From: Dryomyza anilis
Taxonomy: Eukaryota; Arthropoda; Insecta; Diptera; Dryomyzidae
NCBI GenBank assembly: GCA_951804985.1
Contig: OX638136.1
Location: 9,859,303 to 9,923,302 of the forward strand
DNA: 64,000 nucleotides
Reading direction: 5' to 3'
Shown in pieces: positions 20,092 through 30,365 of this stretch (positions are counted from its first letter, which is position 1; each line of letters starts with the position of its first letter). The translations under genes and the position numbers were made by a program. The notes under the pieces were generated by a model that saw only the letters and a list, made by a program, of their open reading frames with translations, was not told the origin of the DNA and searched no databases.

Positions 20092-21853
20092 AAAATTCAC
20101 AATAATATGTTAATGGCATATCACAAATAGTGTATGCCATTAAAACTAAAAATATTATAATATTACCCTAAAATAGAATCCATGAAGGTAAAAATATAAA
20201 ACCAATTAGCTATGCGTTGACAATAAAACTCGTAGATTGCAACATTATGTTGGATAAAATAAATCTAACCATAAGATAAAGGTAAGATAAATCATTAAAT
20301 AAAACATTACATACTTCGTCATTTGGAGGAAAAAATAAATATGAATAGTTTAGGAAAACAGTAAGTAAGAAACGAATAAAAAGTTATAGTAATGAAAAAA
20401 AAGGAGATAGGACATATTAAAAATAATAATTTAGTAATAAGAGTCAATTGAGAAAATAAATAAATTAAGCACATGAAACCAATTAATTTAAAATTAAATC
20501 AATGTTAGTCATAAAATTGTCAAATTCAATACAGATAATGCAAAACCAACAATTGCATTACTGACCTATATTAATAGCGCAAGCTATCAAACCTTGAAAA
20601 GGGTCATTCCCTCAAGTGTTTCATGCTGAAGCACATATGCAATTTGTACGAACGTATGTATATCATACACTAAGCAAGCGTTAATAGCTGACATATAAAT
20701 GCAGATCTTGTAGTTTTTTTTGTTGATACCATAAACAATGCAAATAAATATAATTCAATTTTACCGTCATGCCAGTAGGAAGTTTCATGTAATCTGACTT
20801 ATATTTATAAGTACACAAAAATAATATAATAAAATATTAAACATGTTTAGAAAATAAATCGCAATTCTAAGTACATTTTTTTTACATGCAGAGAAATCAT
20901 AGGTACTTTTGTATATTAATATAATTCAATTTGAATAAGTTTGAATATAACAAATAAATTTTAAATGAATTTGAATAACTTACTTACAATAATATAAATT
21001 TCTTAAAGAAGAAGAAAAATATCAGTTAGTATTAAAATTAAAAAAGGAGAGATATATAAATATTTAGTACAGTTATAATTAAAAAACAAGGAACAAAAAA
21101 AAATATATTAGTAGAATAAATAAAATGTAAAAAAACCAGGTAATAAATAAAAGCAAAGAATTTAAAATTTAAAAAAAGCGATTTATGCATTAAAATATTT
21201 AGTGCAGTTAAAATTAAAAAAAAAGTTTTAATAATTGAATCGAAAAAAAAGAGGAAATATATTAGTATAAATAAAATGAAGAAAATATATATATAGGTAT
21301 TAAATATTATTTTTTTTTTTTAAAAGAATTTTTAAATTTTAAAGAAAAAAAAAGAAAAAAAATATAATAAGAAGATATGAAAAAAAAAATAAAAATATGA
21401 AAAAAAAATAATAAACAAGACAAAAAAAATTGGGGAATTAAATTAAAAAAGAAAAAAGGAGAAGAAACAAGGTAAACAAAAAAAATATTAACAATTAAAT
21501 TTTTAAAGAATAAAAAAAAGAAATAAAAAAATATATATATGAAAAAACTAAAGTTAAAAAAAGGAGAAAATTTTAATAAAATAAAAAGAAAAAAAAAGAA
21601 GGAGGTATGAAAATTTTAATTAAAGAGAAGAAAAAAAAAATGAAGAAAATAAAAAAAAGAAAAAAAAGAAGAAGAAAATAAGATGAGAAGAAAAAAAAAT
21701 ATAGAGAAAAAAATAAGAGAAAAAATATATATAAATAACAGATATTAACTATTAATTTTTTTTTTAAGAAAAAAAAACAAGGAAATAAATTTATTAACAA
21801 AAAATAAAAGAATTTAAAAAAAAATATATTTAATTAATTTATTTTAATTTTTA
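19803..21853 (+). repeat. Left arm of a 2.05 kb inverted duplication
   Basis: From GAGTAAATGTTCACC (integrase) through the post-integrase region and the A-rich tract to TTTTAATTTTTA. The reverse complement of the whole segment occurs at 23201-25252 with only scattered small differences, including lengths of A-runs. Confidence 0.85.
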
Positions 21854-22429
21854 TCTAACATATTATTTTGTTTTGGAAATTTAAAGTTGTATTGTTAAAG
21901 CAAAAAAATGTATATGTAATAAATTCATCAATTCTTGAGAAAATGTTATTTTATATATGTATAAGCAATGTGCAATATATTCTATGTACATATATATTTA
22001 AAAAAAAAAATATTTGAAATTTTTTTTTTCATTTTTGCGCATTGAAGTGGGATTGAATCCGCCGCATTGAGTCCCTCCGCATATAAGACGACGATCTTAG
22101 CCATTGGGCTAAATACATAATTACACTAAAATCACACTATGTTAATAAAAGCTAGTACTACTTAAAATAGTAATACTTCAAATAATGTGCACACTATATT
22201 TCAAGTAATTTAAGTATTTTAAAATCAATCATTTAGCACAGGCCATGTTACATGAACAATTATATATTATACGAAAATTATACTAAGATTACATAAATTA
22301 GTACCACACCAGTAGTGTGCCACCACATATTTTGAATAGTTTGAAAACAAAATTAAAATTATTGTTTGTAAAATATTCATGTAAATTTAAAATATCCTAG
22401 TGCACAAAAATTGTTATTTAGAGTGGCCA

Positions 22430-23003
22430 ATAGCGCAGGATACTCAGAAGACGCATAGATAATCGTTGGGGTCTTGGGACTTTAATGGGGACATGTGGAA
22501 GGAGCTCTGGGTGTTATCAACAAGAAGAAGAAGTGAAGCAGATGTCCAGCAGATTCAAATAAAGAAAAGAAAAACGAAGAAATGAAGCAGAGTGGCAGCA
22601 TATTTGAAGACGTAGAAGGATGCACTAGGAGCAAACTTGTCGTTATACCAACAATTCAAAAATCTATAAGCTACATAAAGTGACACGAGAACCAAGATGT
22701 TCCACAAAAAAGTAGTGAAGCAGATGCCCAGCGGTTCTCTGATATCAACAATTCAGAAAAGAACACTCATCTCGAACGAATCTTCAACCAAGTCAACGGG
22801 ATCAAAGCTTTCTTGAACGAGTAAGAGTCCAGCGTATCAACATGACGATGTCTTCTGGAGATAACACCATTAGCAAATTCCACAAGAACCATCGAAGACC
22901 AACAGATCCATCACACTACATACAACGAAACATTGAAGATGAACAAGGCAAATCCGATCAAGACACAAAACAGCAAGAGGAGAAATCTGGTCCAACAGTA
23001 TAG
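22430..23003 (+). pseudogene. Third-ORF region, U1 copy, internally rearranged
   Basis: Same sequence family as 12185-12967, but about 150 bp around the first short frame are lost and replaced by AACAATTCAAAAATC and a short unrelated piece (AAAAAAGTAGTGAAGCAGATG). No open frame over 60 residues survives, so it is the most damaged copy. Confidence 0.4.
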
Positions 23004-23032
23004 GCATACAAAAGACAGGCATACAAAAGTCA

Positions 23033-23164
23033 CTCATGTAATTATTTACACCTCTCTAACCCAAATATAAAATCAATATATTCATTCTAAGATACCAACA
23101 AACACACACACACACTCAATATACACGAAAAACACGTATAAGTAAAATAATTTGAACAAATTTA

Positions 23165-23166
<2 letters not shown>
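23033..23166 (+). repeat. Direct repeat flanking the right inverted arm (partner 25253-25385)
   Basis: The block TCATGTAATTATTTACACC to AATTTGAACAAATTTATC, including (CA)n, is present on both sides of the inverted arm with few differences. This is consistent with an inversion-duplication that copied the junction region, or with an assembly join inside a repeat. Confidence 0.75.
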
Positions 23167-23200
<34 letters not shown>

Positions 23201-23207
<7 letters not shown>

Positions 23208-25252
23208 TAAAATAAATTAATTAAATATATTTTTTTTTAAATTCTTTTATTTTTTGTTAATAAATTTATTTCCTTGTTTTTTTTTCTTAAAAAAAAAATT
23301 AATAGTTAATATCTGTTATTTATATATATTTTTTCTCTTATTTTTTTTCTCTATATTTTTTTTCTTCTCATCTTATTTTCTTCTTCTTTTTTTTCTTTTT
23401 TTATTTTCTTCATTTTTTTTTCTTCTCTTTAATTAAAATTTTCATACCCCCTTCTTTTTTTTTCTTTTTATTTTATTAAAATTTTCTCCTTTTTTTAACT
23501 TTAGTTTTTTCATATATATATTTTTTTATTTCTTTTTTTTATTCTTTAAAAATTTAATTGTTAATATTTTTTTTGTCTACCTTGTTTCTTCTCCTTTTTT
23601 CTTTTTTAATTTAATTCCCCAATTTTTTTTGTCTTGTTTATTATTTTTTTTTCATATTTTTATTTTTTTTTTTTCATATCTTTTTATTATATTTTTTTTC
23701 TTTTTTTTTTCTTTAAAATTTAAAAAATCTTTTAAAAAAAAAAATTAATATTTAATACCTATATATATTTTCTTCATTTTATTTATACTAATATATTTCC
23801 TCTTTTTTTTTCGATTCAATTATTAAAACTTTTTTTTTAATTTTAACTGCACTAAATATTTTAATGCATAAATCGCTTTTTTTAAATTTTAAATTCTTTG
23901 CTTTTATTTATTACCTGGTTTTTTTACATTTTATTTATTCTACTAATATATTTTTTTTTGTTCCTTGTTTTTTAATTATAACTGTACTAAATATTTATAT
24001 ATCTCTCCTTTTTTAATTTTAATACTAACTGATATTTTTCTTCTTCTTTAAGAAATTTATAGTATTATAAGTAAGTTATTCAAATTCATTTAAAATTTAT
24101 TTGTTATATTCAAACTTATTCAAATTGAATTATATTAATATACAAAAGTACCTATGATTTCTCTGCATGTAAAAAAAATGTACTTAGAATTGCGATTTAT
24201 TTTCTAAACATGTTTAATATTTTATTATATTATTTTTGTGTACTTATAAATATAAGTCAGATTACATGAAACTTCCTACTGGCATGACGGTAAAATTGAA
24301 TTATATTTATTTGCATTGTTTATGGTATCAAAAAAAAAAACTACAAGATCTGCATTTATATGTCAGCTATTAACGCTTGCTTAGTGTATGATATACATAC
24401 GTTCGTACAAATTGCATATGTGCTTCAGCATGAAACACTTGAGGGAATGACCCTTTTCAAGGTTTGATAGCTTGCGCTATTAATATAGGTCAGTAATGCA
24501 ATTGTTGGTTTTGCATTATCTATATTGAATTTGACAATTTTATGACTAACATTGATTTAATTTTAAATTAATTGGTTTCATGTGCTTAATTTATTTATTT
24601 TCTCAATTGACTCTTATTACTAAATTATTATTTTTAATATGTCCTATCTCCTTTTTTTTTCATTACTATAACTTTTTATTCGTTTTTTACTTACTGTTTT
24701 CCTAAACTATTCATATTTATTTTTTCCTCCAAATGACGAAGTATGTAATGTTTTATTTAATGATTTATCTTACCTTTATCTTATGGTTAGATTTATTTTA
24801 TCCAACATAATGTTGCAATCTACGAGTTTTATTGTCAACGCATAGCTAATTGGTTTTATATTTTTACCTTCATGGATTCTATTTTAGGGTAATATTATAA
24901 TATTTTTAGTTTTAATGGCATACACTATTTGTGATATGCCATTAACATATTATTGTGAATTTTCTAATCTTTGTTTTTGATCAATATCGTCGTGGTCACT
25001 GGCCCACTTCCCTCTACGAACACGTAGGGTCCCTTCCAAATTGGAGAGAACTTATTCTTCCTAGTTTGGTTTCTCATTAAAAACATGTCGTGTGGTTTGA
25101 ATTGTATAGGGTTGAGGTTCTTGTCGTATTGTTTTTTGGCCACCTCCTTGGCCCTACATTGATTTTGCCTGACGATCTCGTGTGATCGCTGTATTTGGTA
25201 CTTTAGTACCTTATTGTAGTCTTCTGCGTTATATAAAGGTGAACATTTACTC
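23201..25252 (-). repeat. Right arm of the 2.05 kb inverted duplication
   Basis: Starts TAAAAATTAAAATAAATT directly at the end of a (TA)n array and ends GAACATTTACTC. It holds the integrase C-terminus (about 24960-25252), the post-integrase region and the purine tract, all on the minus strand. It is bounded on its right by TCATGTAATTATCTACACC, a repeat of 23033 onward, so the arm is inserted between two copies of that block. Confidence 0.85.
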
Positions 25253-25383
25253 TCATGTAATTATCTACACCTCTCTAACCCAAATATAAAATCAATATAT
25301 TCATTCTAAGATACCAACAAACACACACACACACTCAATATACACGAAAAACACGTAAAAGTAAAATAATTTGAACAAATTTA

Positions 25384-25499
<116 letters not shown>

Positions 25500-25716
25500 A
25501 TAAGTATGAATAAATATTACACAAGTATAAAAAGAAAGATATTAAAAAAATTTATACAAAACACATAAATAAAATATTTATAAAAAAAGAAAATAATAAC
25601 AATATATAAAAAAATAAGAAAAAAATATATATATATATAAAAAAGAAGATATATATCTAAAAAAAAAATTATTATTATTGAAACCCATTTAATTATTCAA
25701 ACGTATTTTTATAGAT

Positions 25717-26191
25717 ATAATAATAATAATAGTTTGGCACTACTGTTCTGTAAGAACTTAGGCCGAGCTCTTCACCATTTTGAGCTGTGCGTGTTATATT
25801 TGTACTCAAAGTGGTGGGACCTACAGTTTATTGCGGAATCCGAACGGCGGGTGAGAGCTTTTCATAGGCAATGTTTTTACTCTCGGAGGTTTGCCATTTA
25901 CTGCCGAGAGGTAGCGCGGTATAGAAAAATGTGTCTATGGGCGAGTTTACACGATAGAGAAAATAGCTAGAGATAGAACAAAATAGAGCAAAAAATCTCA
26001 TAGAGTTGTGTAAAGACTACATAGAGCTCCACTGTAGGGAGCTCTACGGTAGATTTTTCTCTATATCTCTAGCTAATTTCTCTATCGTGTATTCGAGCCT
26101 TATGAAAAGATGTTGTTAGCCCCAGTCCAGGCTGGAACCGGGGACCTTTTGGCTCGCAGTCCAACGCACTAACCACTGAGCTACCGCGGCT
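25717..26191 (-). mobile_element. SINE with MITE inside, U1
   Basis: Minus-strand SINE of the family at 3073-3388: tRNA-like head at the right end, (ATT)n tail at 25717-25730. It is flanked by TATTTTTATAGA on both sides, a TSD of about 12-14 bp consistent with LINE-type insertion. A 162 bp MITE interrupts it. The empty site is seen in U0 (17372), U3, U4 and U7. Confidence 0.88.
25939..26100. mobile_element. 162 bp MITE inserted in the SINE
   Basis: The element starts GGGCGAGTTTACACGATAG and ends CTATCGTGTATTCGAGCCT, giving a TIR of about 37 bp with a few mismatches that extends through TAGCTAGAGATA. TAT flanks both ends (25936-25938, 26101-26103), and removing the element plus one TAT restores the SINE. 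A 3 bp TSD and no coding capacity suggest a PIF/Harbinger-type MITE, although TAT is not a canonical TWA-only proof. Confidence 0.8.
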
Positions 26192-26376
26192 ATATTTTTA
26201 TAGAAAACTTAAGATAAAATAACATATTATATTTATTATCACCATATTAAAATAAACATATTATCATTATTAATCTTAATATTAACTCTAAGAAAACATA
26301 ATTTCTATATATATTCAACAATATATTTAAGACATCCTAATATTAATAATAATATTTTTTCCATAAGGGGGGAGGA

Positions 26377-26940
26377 ATATTGTGAATTAGCGCATACATT
26401 TTTCTTTTCTTTATGGTTATTCATTCAGTTTTGGATGTTTCTGTACATATGTTGAGCGCATCATGTTTTTATATCATATTGTACAGCAACATGTTCATAG
26501 CATTGTCCCAACGCTTCACGTTGGCAACAATGATAATAATTTGGAAAGCGCTAAAGCTATGCTTAGACCACACCTCTTTCAGGTTAGCTTGCACAGTTAA
26601 CAGAAGCTGGCAATAATTTGGCAAAGCGCTAAAGTTTTACTTAGACCACACCTCTTTCAAGAGGCTTGCAATACAATTTTCCATTGCATAATTTTGGGTC
26701 TATGTTAAAATAAGCAAAGCAGCGATTGCCAACAATTCTGATATTTCGCAATTGGTGTCAGCCAAAAACTGCAAGTCGGACTTCGTTGCAATTTAAAGAT
26801 TGCAGTTTAACCAACTTCAAGTGGAGGTACTAAAATAGTAAAAGTGTCTTTTCAACTATAAAAATAAAAAAGTGTCTTTTGATTATTTAATTATAAAATA
26901 AATAAATCAACTCTAACTTTACAACTCTAACTTTACAACA
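26377..26940 (+). repeat. LTR b (564 bp)
   Basis: Begins TATTGTGAATTAGCG (the terminal TG has mutated to TA) and ends CTTTACAACA. Shorter than LTR a because the segment holding three hairpins (GACTTT..., CTCACTA... and the long 14 bp stem) is deleted after GTCGGACTTCGTTGC. A TG to TA change at the very end should reduce integration competence. Confidence 0.82.
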
Positions 26941-26996
26941 AATATAAGTTATATCCATTTGTTAAGAAGCAAAGAATTAAAAGTAAAGTAATATTT

Positions 26997-27107
26997 TTAT
27001 TGTTGCACCTGAGGCACATCCTCTGCTGCATTGGATAACTTAATGGCAGACTGTCTAGACGTTGATTTGCCAGTGGTGAAGTGGAACTGCATATATTTCT
27101 TTCCGCA
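26997..27107 (-). pseudogene. Captured exon-like fragment, U2 (truncated)
   Basis: Same sequence as the exon-like frame described at 34740-34891, but it ends at TTTCCGCA and is joined directly to TTAAAAGGACG, which in U3 lies about 240 bp further on. The acceptor, intron and upstream exon part are missing. Confidence 0.4.
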
Positions 27108-28015
27108 TTAAAAGGACGAAATACAGAAAATACTTCCATTATTTGTATAGATATGTACGCTTTGTTTCCCATGTAACAATTAATCCGGTACTTTTAATGA
27201 TACTAATTAACTTAGTATACAAGAAGAAGTATACAAAATTCATATTTAGAATATTTTTTTTCCTGAGTTTACCAAAAAATTGCAGGCCAAATAAATTACC
27301 ATGGCCATGGTACTGTATATATCAACACATTTTGAGTTTATTTTGTACTGATTCAAACTTTTTTGACTTTAGATATATGATAATTAATAAAATTCTGCAT
27401 ATAGCATAAATGATTTTTAATATATTTTTCTTTTTCCATTTAAAATCCATACTGAACTTTAAAAAATGAACAGAAAAAAATTAACACAAAAATTACAATA
27501 GTTATAAAAAACTACGTTAGGTGTCTTCAATAGTAGTATACAAACTACTTTCTTCAGTTGACTTTGTCTCTTTGTCAGTACAGGTTGTTATTACAAGTGC
27601 ATGTAGTGATTTCTGTGATTTAAATAGTGTATTGAATATTAAATATACTTATAGTGAGTTTTCGTCAAAGTTCTGTTTCTTGTCGTTAAGTGTCGTTGTT
27701 TTTATAAAATATTAAATATTGGTTATAATACTTTTATATTTAAATCAATTTAAGTAATATATTTGTCTATTTCTGTGTAATATTACTGCGGCATGCATTG
27801 TTATTGTTATCTGTGATTTTCTATTCTTCTTTGTGCGATATTTGTTTACGTCGTTTTTCTATTGTGTTGTTAGTGCGTATTTTAATTAGTAACAGCTGTA
27901 ATCATTTAACCCTTGAGTGATCCAATTTTTTTTATTCGGCACTAAATTTTAAAATTTTTAAAATTTATAAATTTTTTTAATTTTGTACTTTTGTTATTTT
28001 CAAAAGTTATAATAA
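27108..28015 (+). other. Probable 5' UTR region of the captured non-LTR element, U2
   Basis: AT-rich sequence without recognisable genes. From about 27520 (TTCTTCAGTTGACTTTGTC, then TTGTCAGTACAGG) to the ATG at 28016 it is colinear in all four chimeric units and probably is the 5' UTR of the non-LTR element. The origin of 27108-27520 is unknown. Confidence 0.4.
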
Positions 28016-28902
28016 ATGGAATTCTTATCAGTAGACAATTTTGCTTCCTGTTCTTTGAGGGATAAGTGGAAGAGTCAAAACATATTAAATTCTATGTTTT
28101 CTTGTTCCGGTTCCTGCAGACAGCTTTATCATGCTCCATGTGCCAATATTTCTATGGCGTGTACAGATTTTTTAAGTTCAGTGCACTCAGGTATTGCAAT
28201 GGTATTGTCCTACTTGCAGACCTCTCTCTCCATCAGTTTTTTTTTTTTTTTGTTAAAATTAAACTCTTTGGAGATAGGCTAAATACTTTAAACATCAATT
28301 ATACAGAAATTTTAAATTCATTGGTACATGCAAGTGATACTGAGTATTTGGCGGATTGTATTGATAATCATACAGCAATTATCGACGATTCTGCTCATCT
28401 GATATTGTTCCTCCACCCAAAAAAGTGGTCAAAAAGCGCAAACGAGTTAATAGTAATAACTCACTAAACCCTCCTCGGGCAAAGCGCATTTCACATAAAA
28501 CTTCTATCACTCCTCCCCCTCAACCTCCTAATGCAGCGCCTTTACTAGTAGCAGTAAGCCTGCCCGAAACTAGCACTAATAATATTATCAATATTAATAA
28601 TGAAAATTCTGGATTGAAGGCAATACCTAAATTAAAAAGAATTTTTATTTCTAGATTAATGCCTGACACGACTACTGACAATATAATCAGCTTTTTAAAA
28701 ACAAATAATCTAGTACCTGCTGACACCTACATATCATGTAAGAAAATTGGTAACAGGCCATCTTATGCATCATTCACTGTATCAATCGCTACAGAATATG
28801 CTGCGGATGTTATTCGCTCAAATCTTTGGACAGACAATATTTTTGTTTCCGAATTCAAACAAAAAAAGTCAACAAACCAACTGCACACCAAAATTCAAAA
28901 AA
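28016..28902 (+). pseudogene. CR1/jockey-like non-LTR ORF1 with PHD-like finger, U2
   Basis: The protein begins MEFLSVDNFASC with a Cys-rich segment (MFSCSGSCRQLYHAPC) resembling the PHD-type finger of CR1-group ORF1 proteins. The frame shifts at a poly-T run near 28240, continues through LADCIDNHTAIIDDSAH, shifts again near 28410 into a proline- and lysine-rich linker, then gives FISRLMPDTTTDNIISFLK and SYASFTVSIATEYAADVI, typical of the folded ORF1 C-terminus. It would bind RNA. Frameshifts make it inactive as it stands. Its placement inside an LTR unit is the unusual point. Confidence 0.7.
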
Positions 28903-29060
28903 CTAGAGCGAATCACCCTTTACTATCAAAACGTAAGGGGTTTGCGCTCAAAGACTCGAGATATTTTTTTAGCTACTCAAACTATTGAATATGATCTCAT
29001 AGCATTAACTGAGACTTGGTTAAATAATAGCTATTTAAGTATTGAAATATCTGATAATAG
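28903..29060 (+). pseudogene. Start of the non-LTR endonuclease, fused to gypsy integrase, U2
   Basis: Reads ITLYYQNVRGLRSKTRDIF and YDLIALTETWLNNS, the first two conserved blocks (Asn and Glu) of an APE-type endonuclease. It stops at GATAATAGGG, where the sequence becomes gypsy integrase (GCGTAAAAACATTTTTAAG). The same junction is seen at about 37070, 52330 and 58840; a shared GGG at the breakpoint suggests microhomology. Confidence 0.8.
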
Positions 29061-29995
29061 GGCGTAAAAACATTTTTAAGAATTCGGCAATGGACGATGG
29101 AACGGTATGCAGAAGCAAATAAAGGATTATGTGAAAAATTGTTCAAAATGTCAGGTATACAAGTGTTCAAGGCTGACGAAGATGCCAATGGTTCAAACTG
29201 AAACGCCAGTCATACCCTTTGACAAAGTGTACATGGACCTGGTGGGTATTCTGCCTGAAACCATTTCAGGGAATAAATACATATTAACGTTTCAGGACGA
29301 ATTTTTTAAATTTATGTGCTGTGTGGCTATACCCGATGCGGAAGCCAACACCGTAGCAAAAGCATTCTTCAACGAAATAGTTACACGCTACAATATACCC
29401 AGGCAATGGATCGAACTTCGTTTCCAAACTATTTTCGGATACATGTAAATTGTTAGTTATCGTCCACTAGCTGAATATGTGCGTAGTTTTCAACGTACTG
29501 TTGTCCATGCACTCCTCCTTGAGCGCTGCATTAACCGCTGCAGCCGTTAACATAACTGGGACCAATGGTTAAATTCTGCAATGCATGTTTATAATAACAC
29601 GGTGCATACGTCGACGGGTCAAACACCATTCCGTACGTTGTACGGGTTTGTCTTCGACATGCCTACGAATTTAAAGCGTAAATGTTCACCTTTATATAAC
29701 GCAGAAGACTACAATAAGGTACTAAAGTAAAAATTACAGCGATCACACGAGATCGTCAGGCAAAAGGGCCAAGGAGGTGTCGAAAAAACAATACGACAAG
29801 AACCTCAACCCTATACAATTCAAACCACACGACATGGTTTTAATGAGAAACCAAACTAGGAAGAATAAGTTCTCTACAATTTGGAAGGGACCCTACGTGG
29901 TCGTAGGGGGAAGTGGGCCAGTGACCACGACGATATTGATCAAAAACAAAGATAAGAAAATTCACAATAATTTGTTAAAGGCATATCACAAATAG
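29061..29995 (+). pseudogene. Integrase, U2
   Basis: An open frame at 29107-29448 covers the zinc-binding end (KNCSKCQVYKCSR) and the first catalytic block (FDKVYMDLVGILPE), and ends in the family-wide stop after IFGYM. A 63 bp insert sits at 29491-29553. A second open part at 29777-29995 carries MVLMRNQTRKNKF and the GPY motif and keeps the natural C-terminus NNLLKAYHK. A premature TAA occurs at 29728. Confidence 0.82.
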
Positions 29996-30302
29996 TGTAT
30001 GCCGTTAAAACTTAAAATATTATAAAATTACCCTAATAGAATAGAACCCATGAAAGTGAAAATATAAAACCAATTAACTATGCGTTGACAATTAAACTCG
30101 TAGATTGCAACATTATTCTAGACAAAATAAATCTAACCGTAAGATAAAGAGTAATCATTAAATAAAACATTACATACTTCGTCAAATAAATATAGATGGT
30201 TTATGAAAATAGTAAAAAACAAAGGAAAAATTATAGTAATAAAAATAAAGAGATAGGACATATTAAAAATAATAATTTAGTAATAAGAAATACAAATATA
30301 TA

Positions 30303-30365
<63 letters not shown>

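Larger units (their letters stand above)
21854..23200 (+). other. Spacer between the inverted arms
   Basis: Contains, in family order, an AT-rich stretch, the tRNA-like segment (22034-22118), AT-rich sequence, a shortened third-ORF region (22430-23003) and a (TA)n array (23167-23200). No further gene is visible. Confidence 0.6.

Noticed and set aside
21573..23436. Open frames rich in Phe, Leu and Ile on both strands of the A/T tracts (also at 31557, 39364, 47549 and 63489)
   Set aside because: They follow purely from long A or T runs and TA repeats, change frame between copies, and show no membrane-protein pattern beyond composition.
27143..27409. 88-residue + strand frame in U2
   Set aside because: The corresponding U3, U6 and U7 sequences shift frame and contain stops; AT-rich chance frame.
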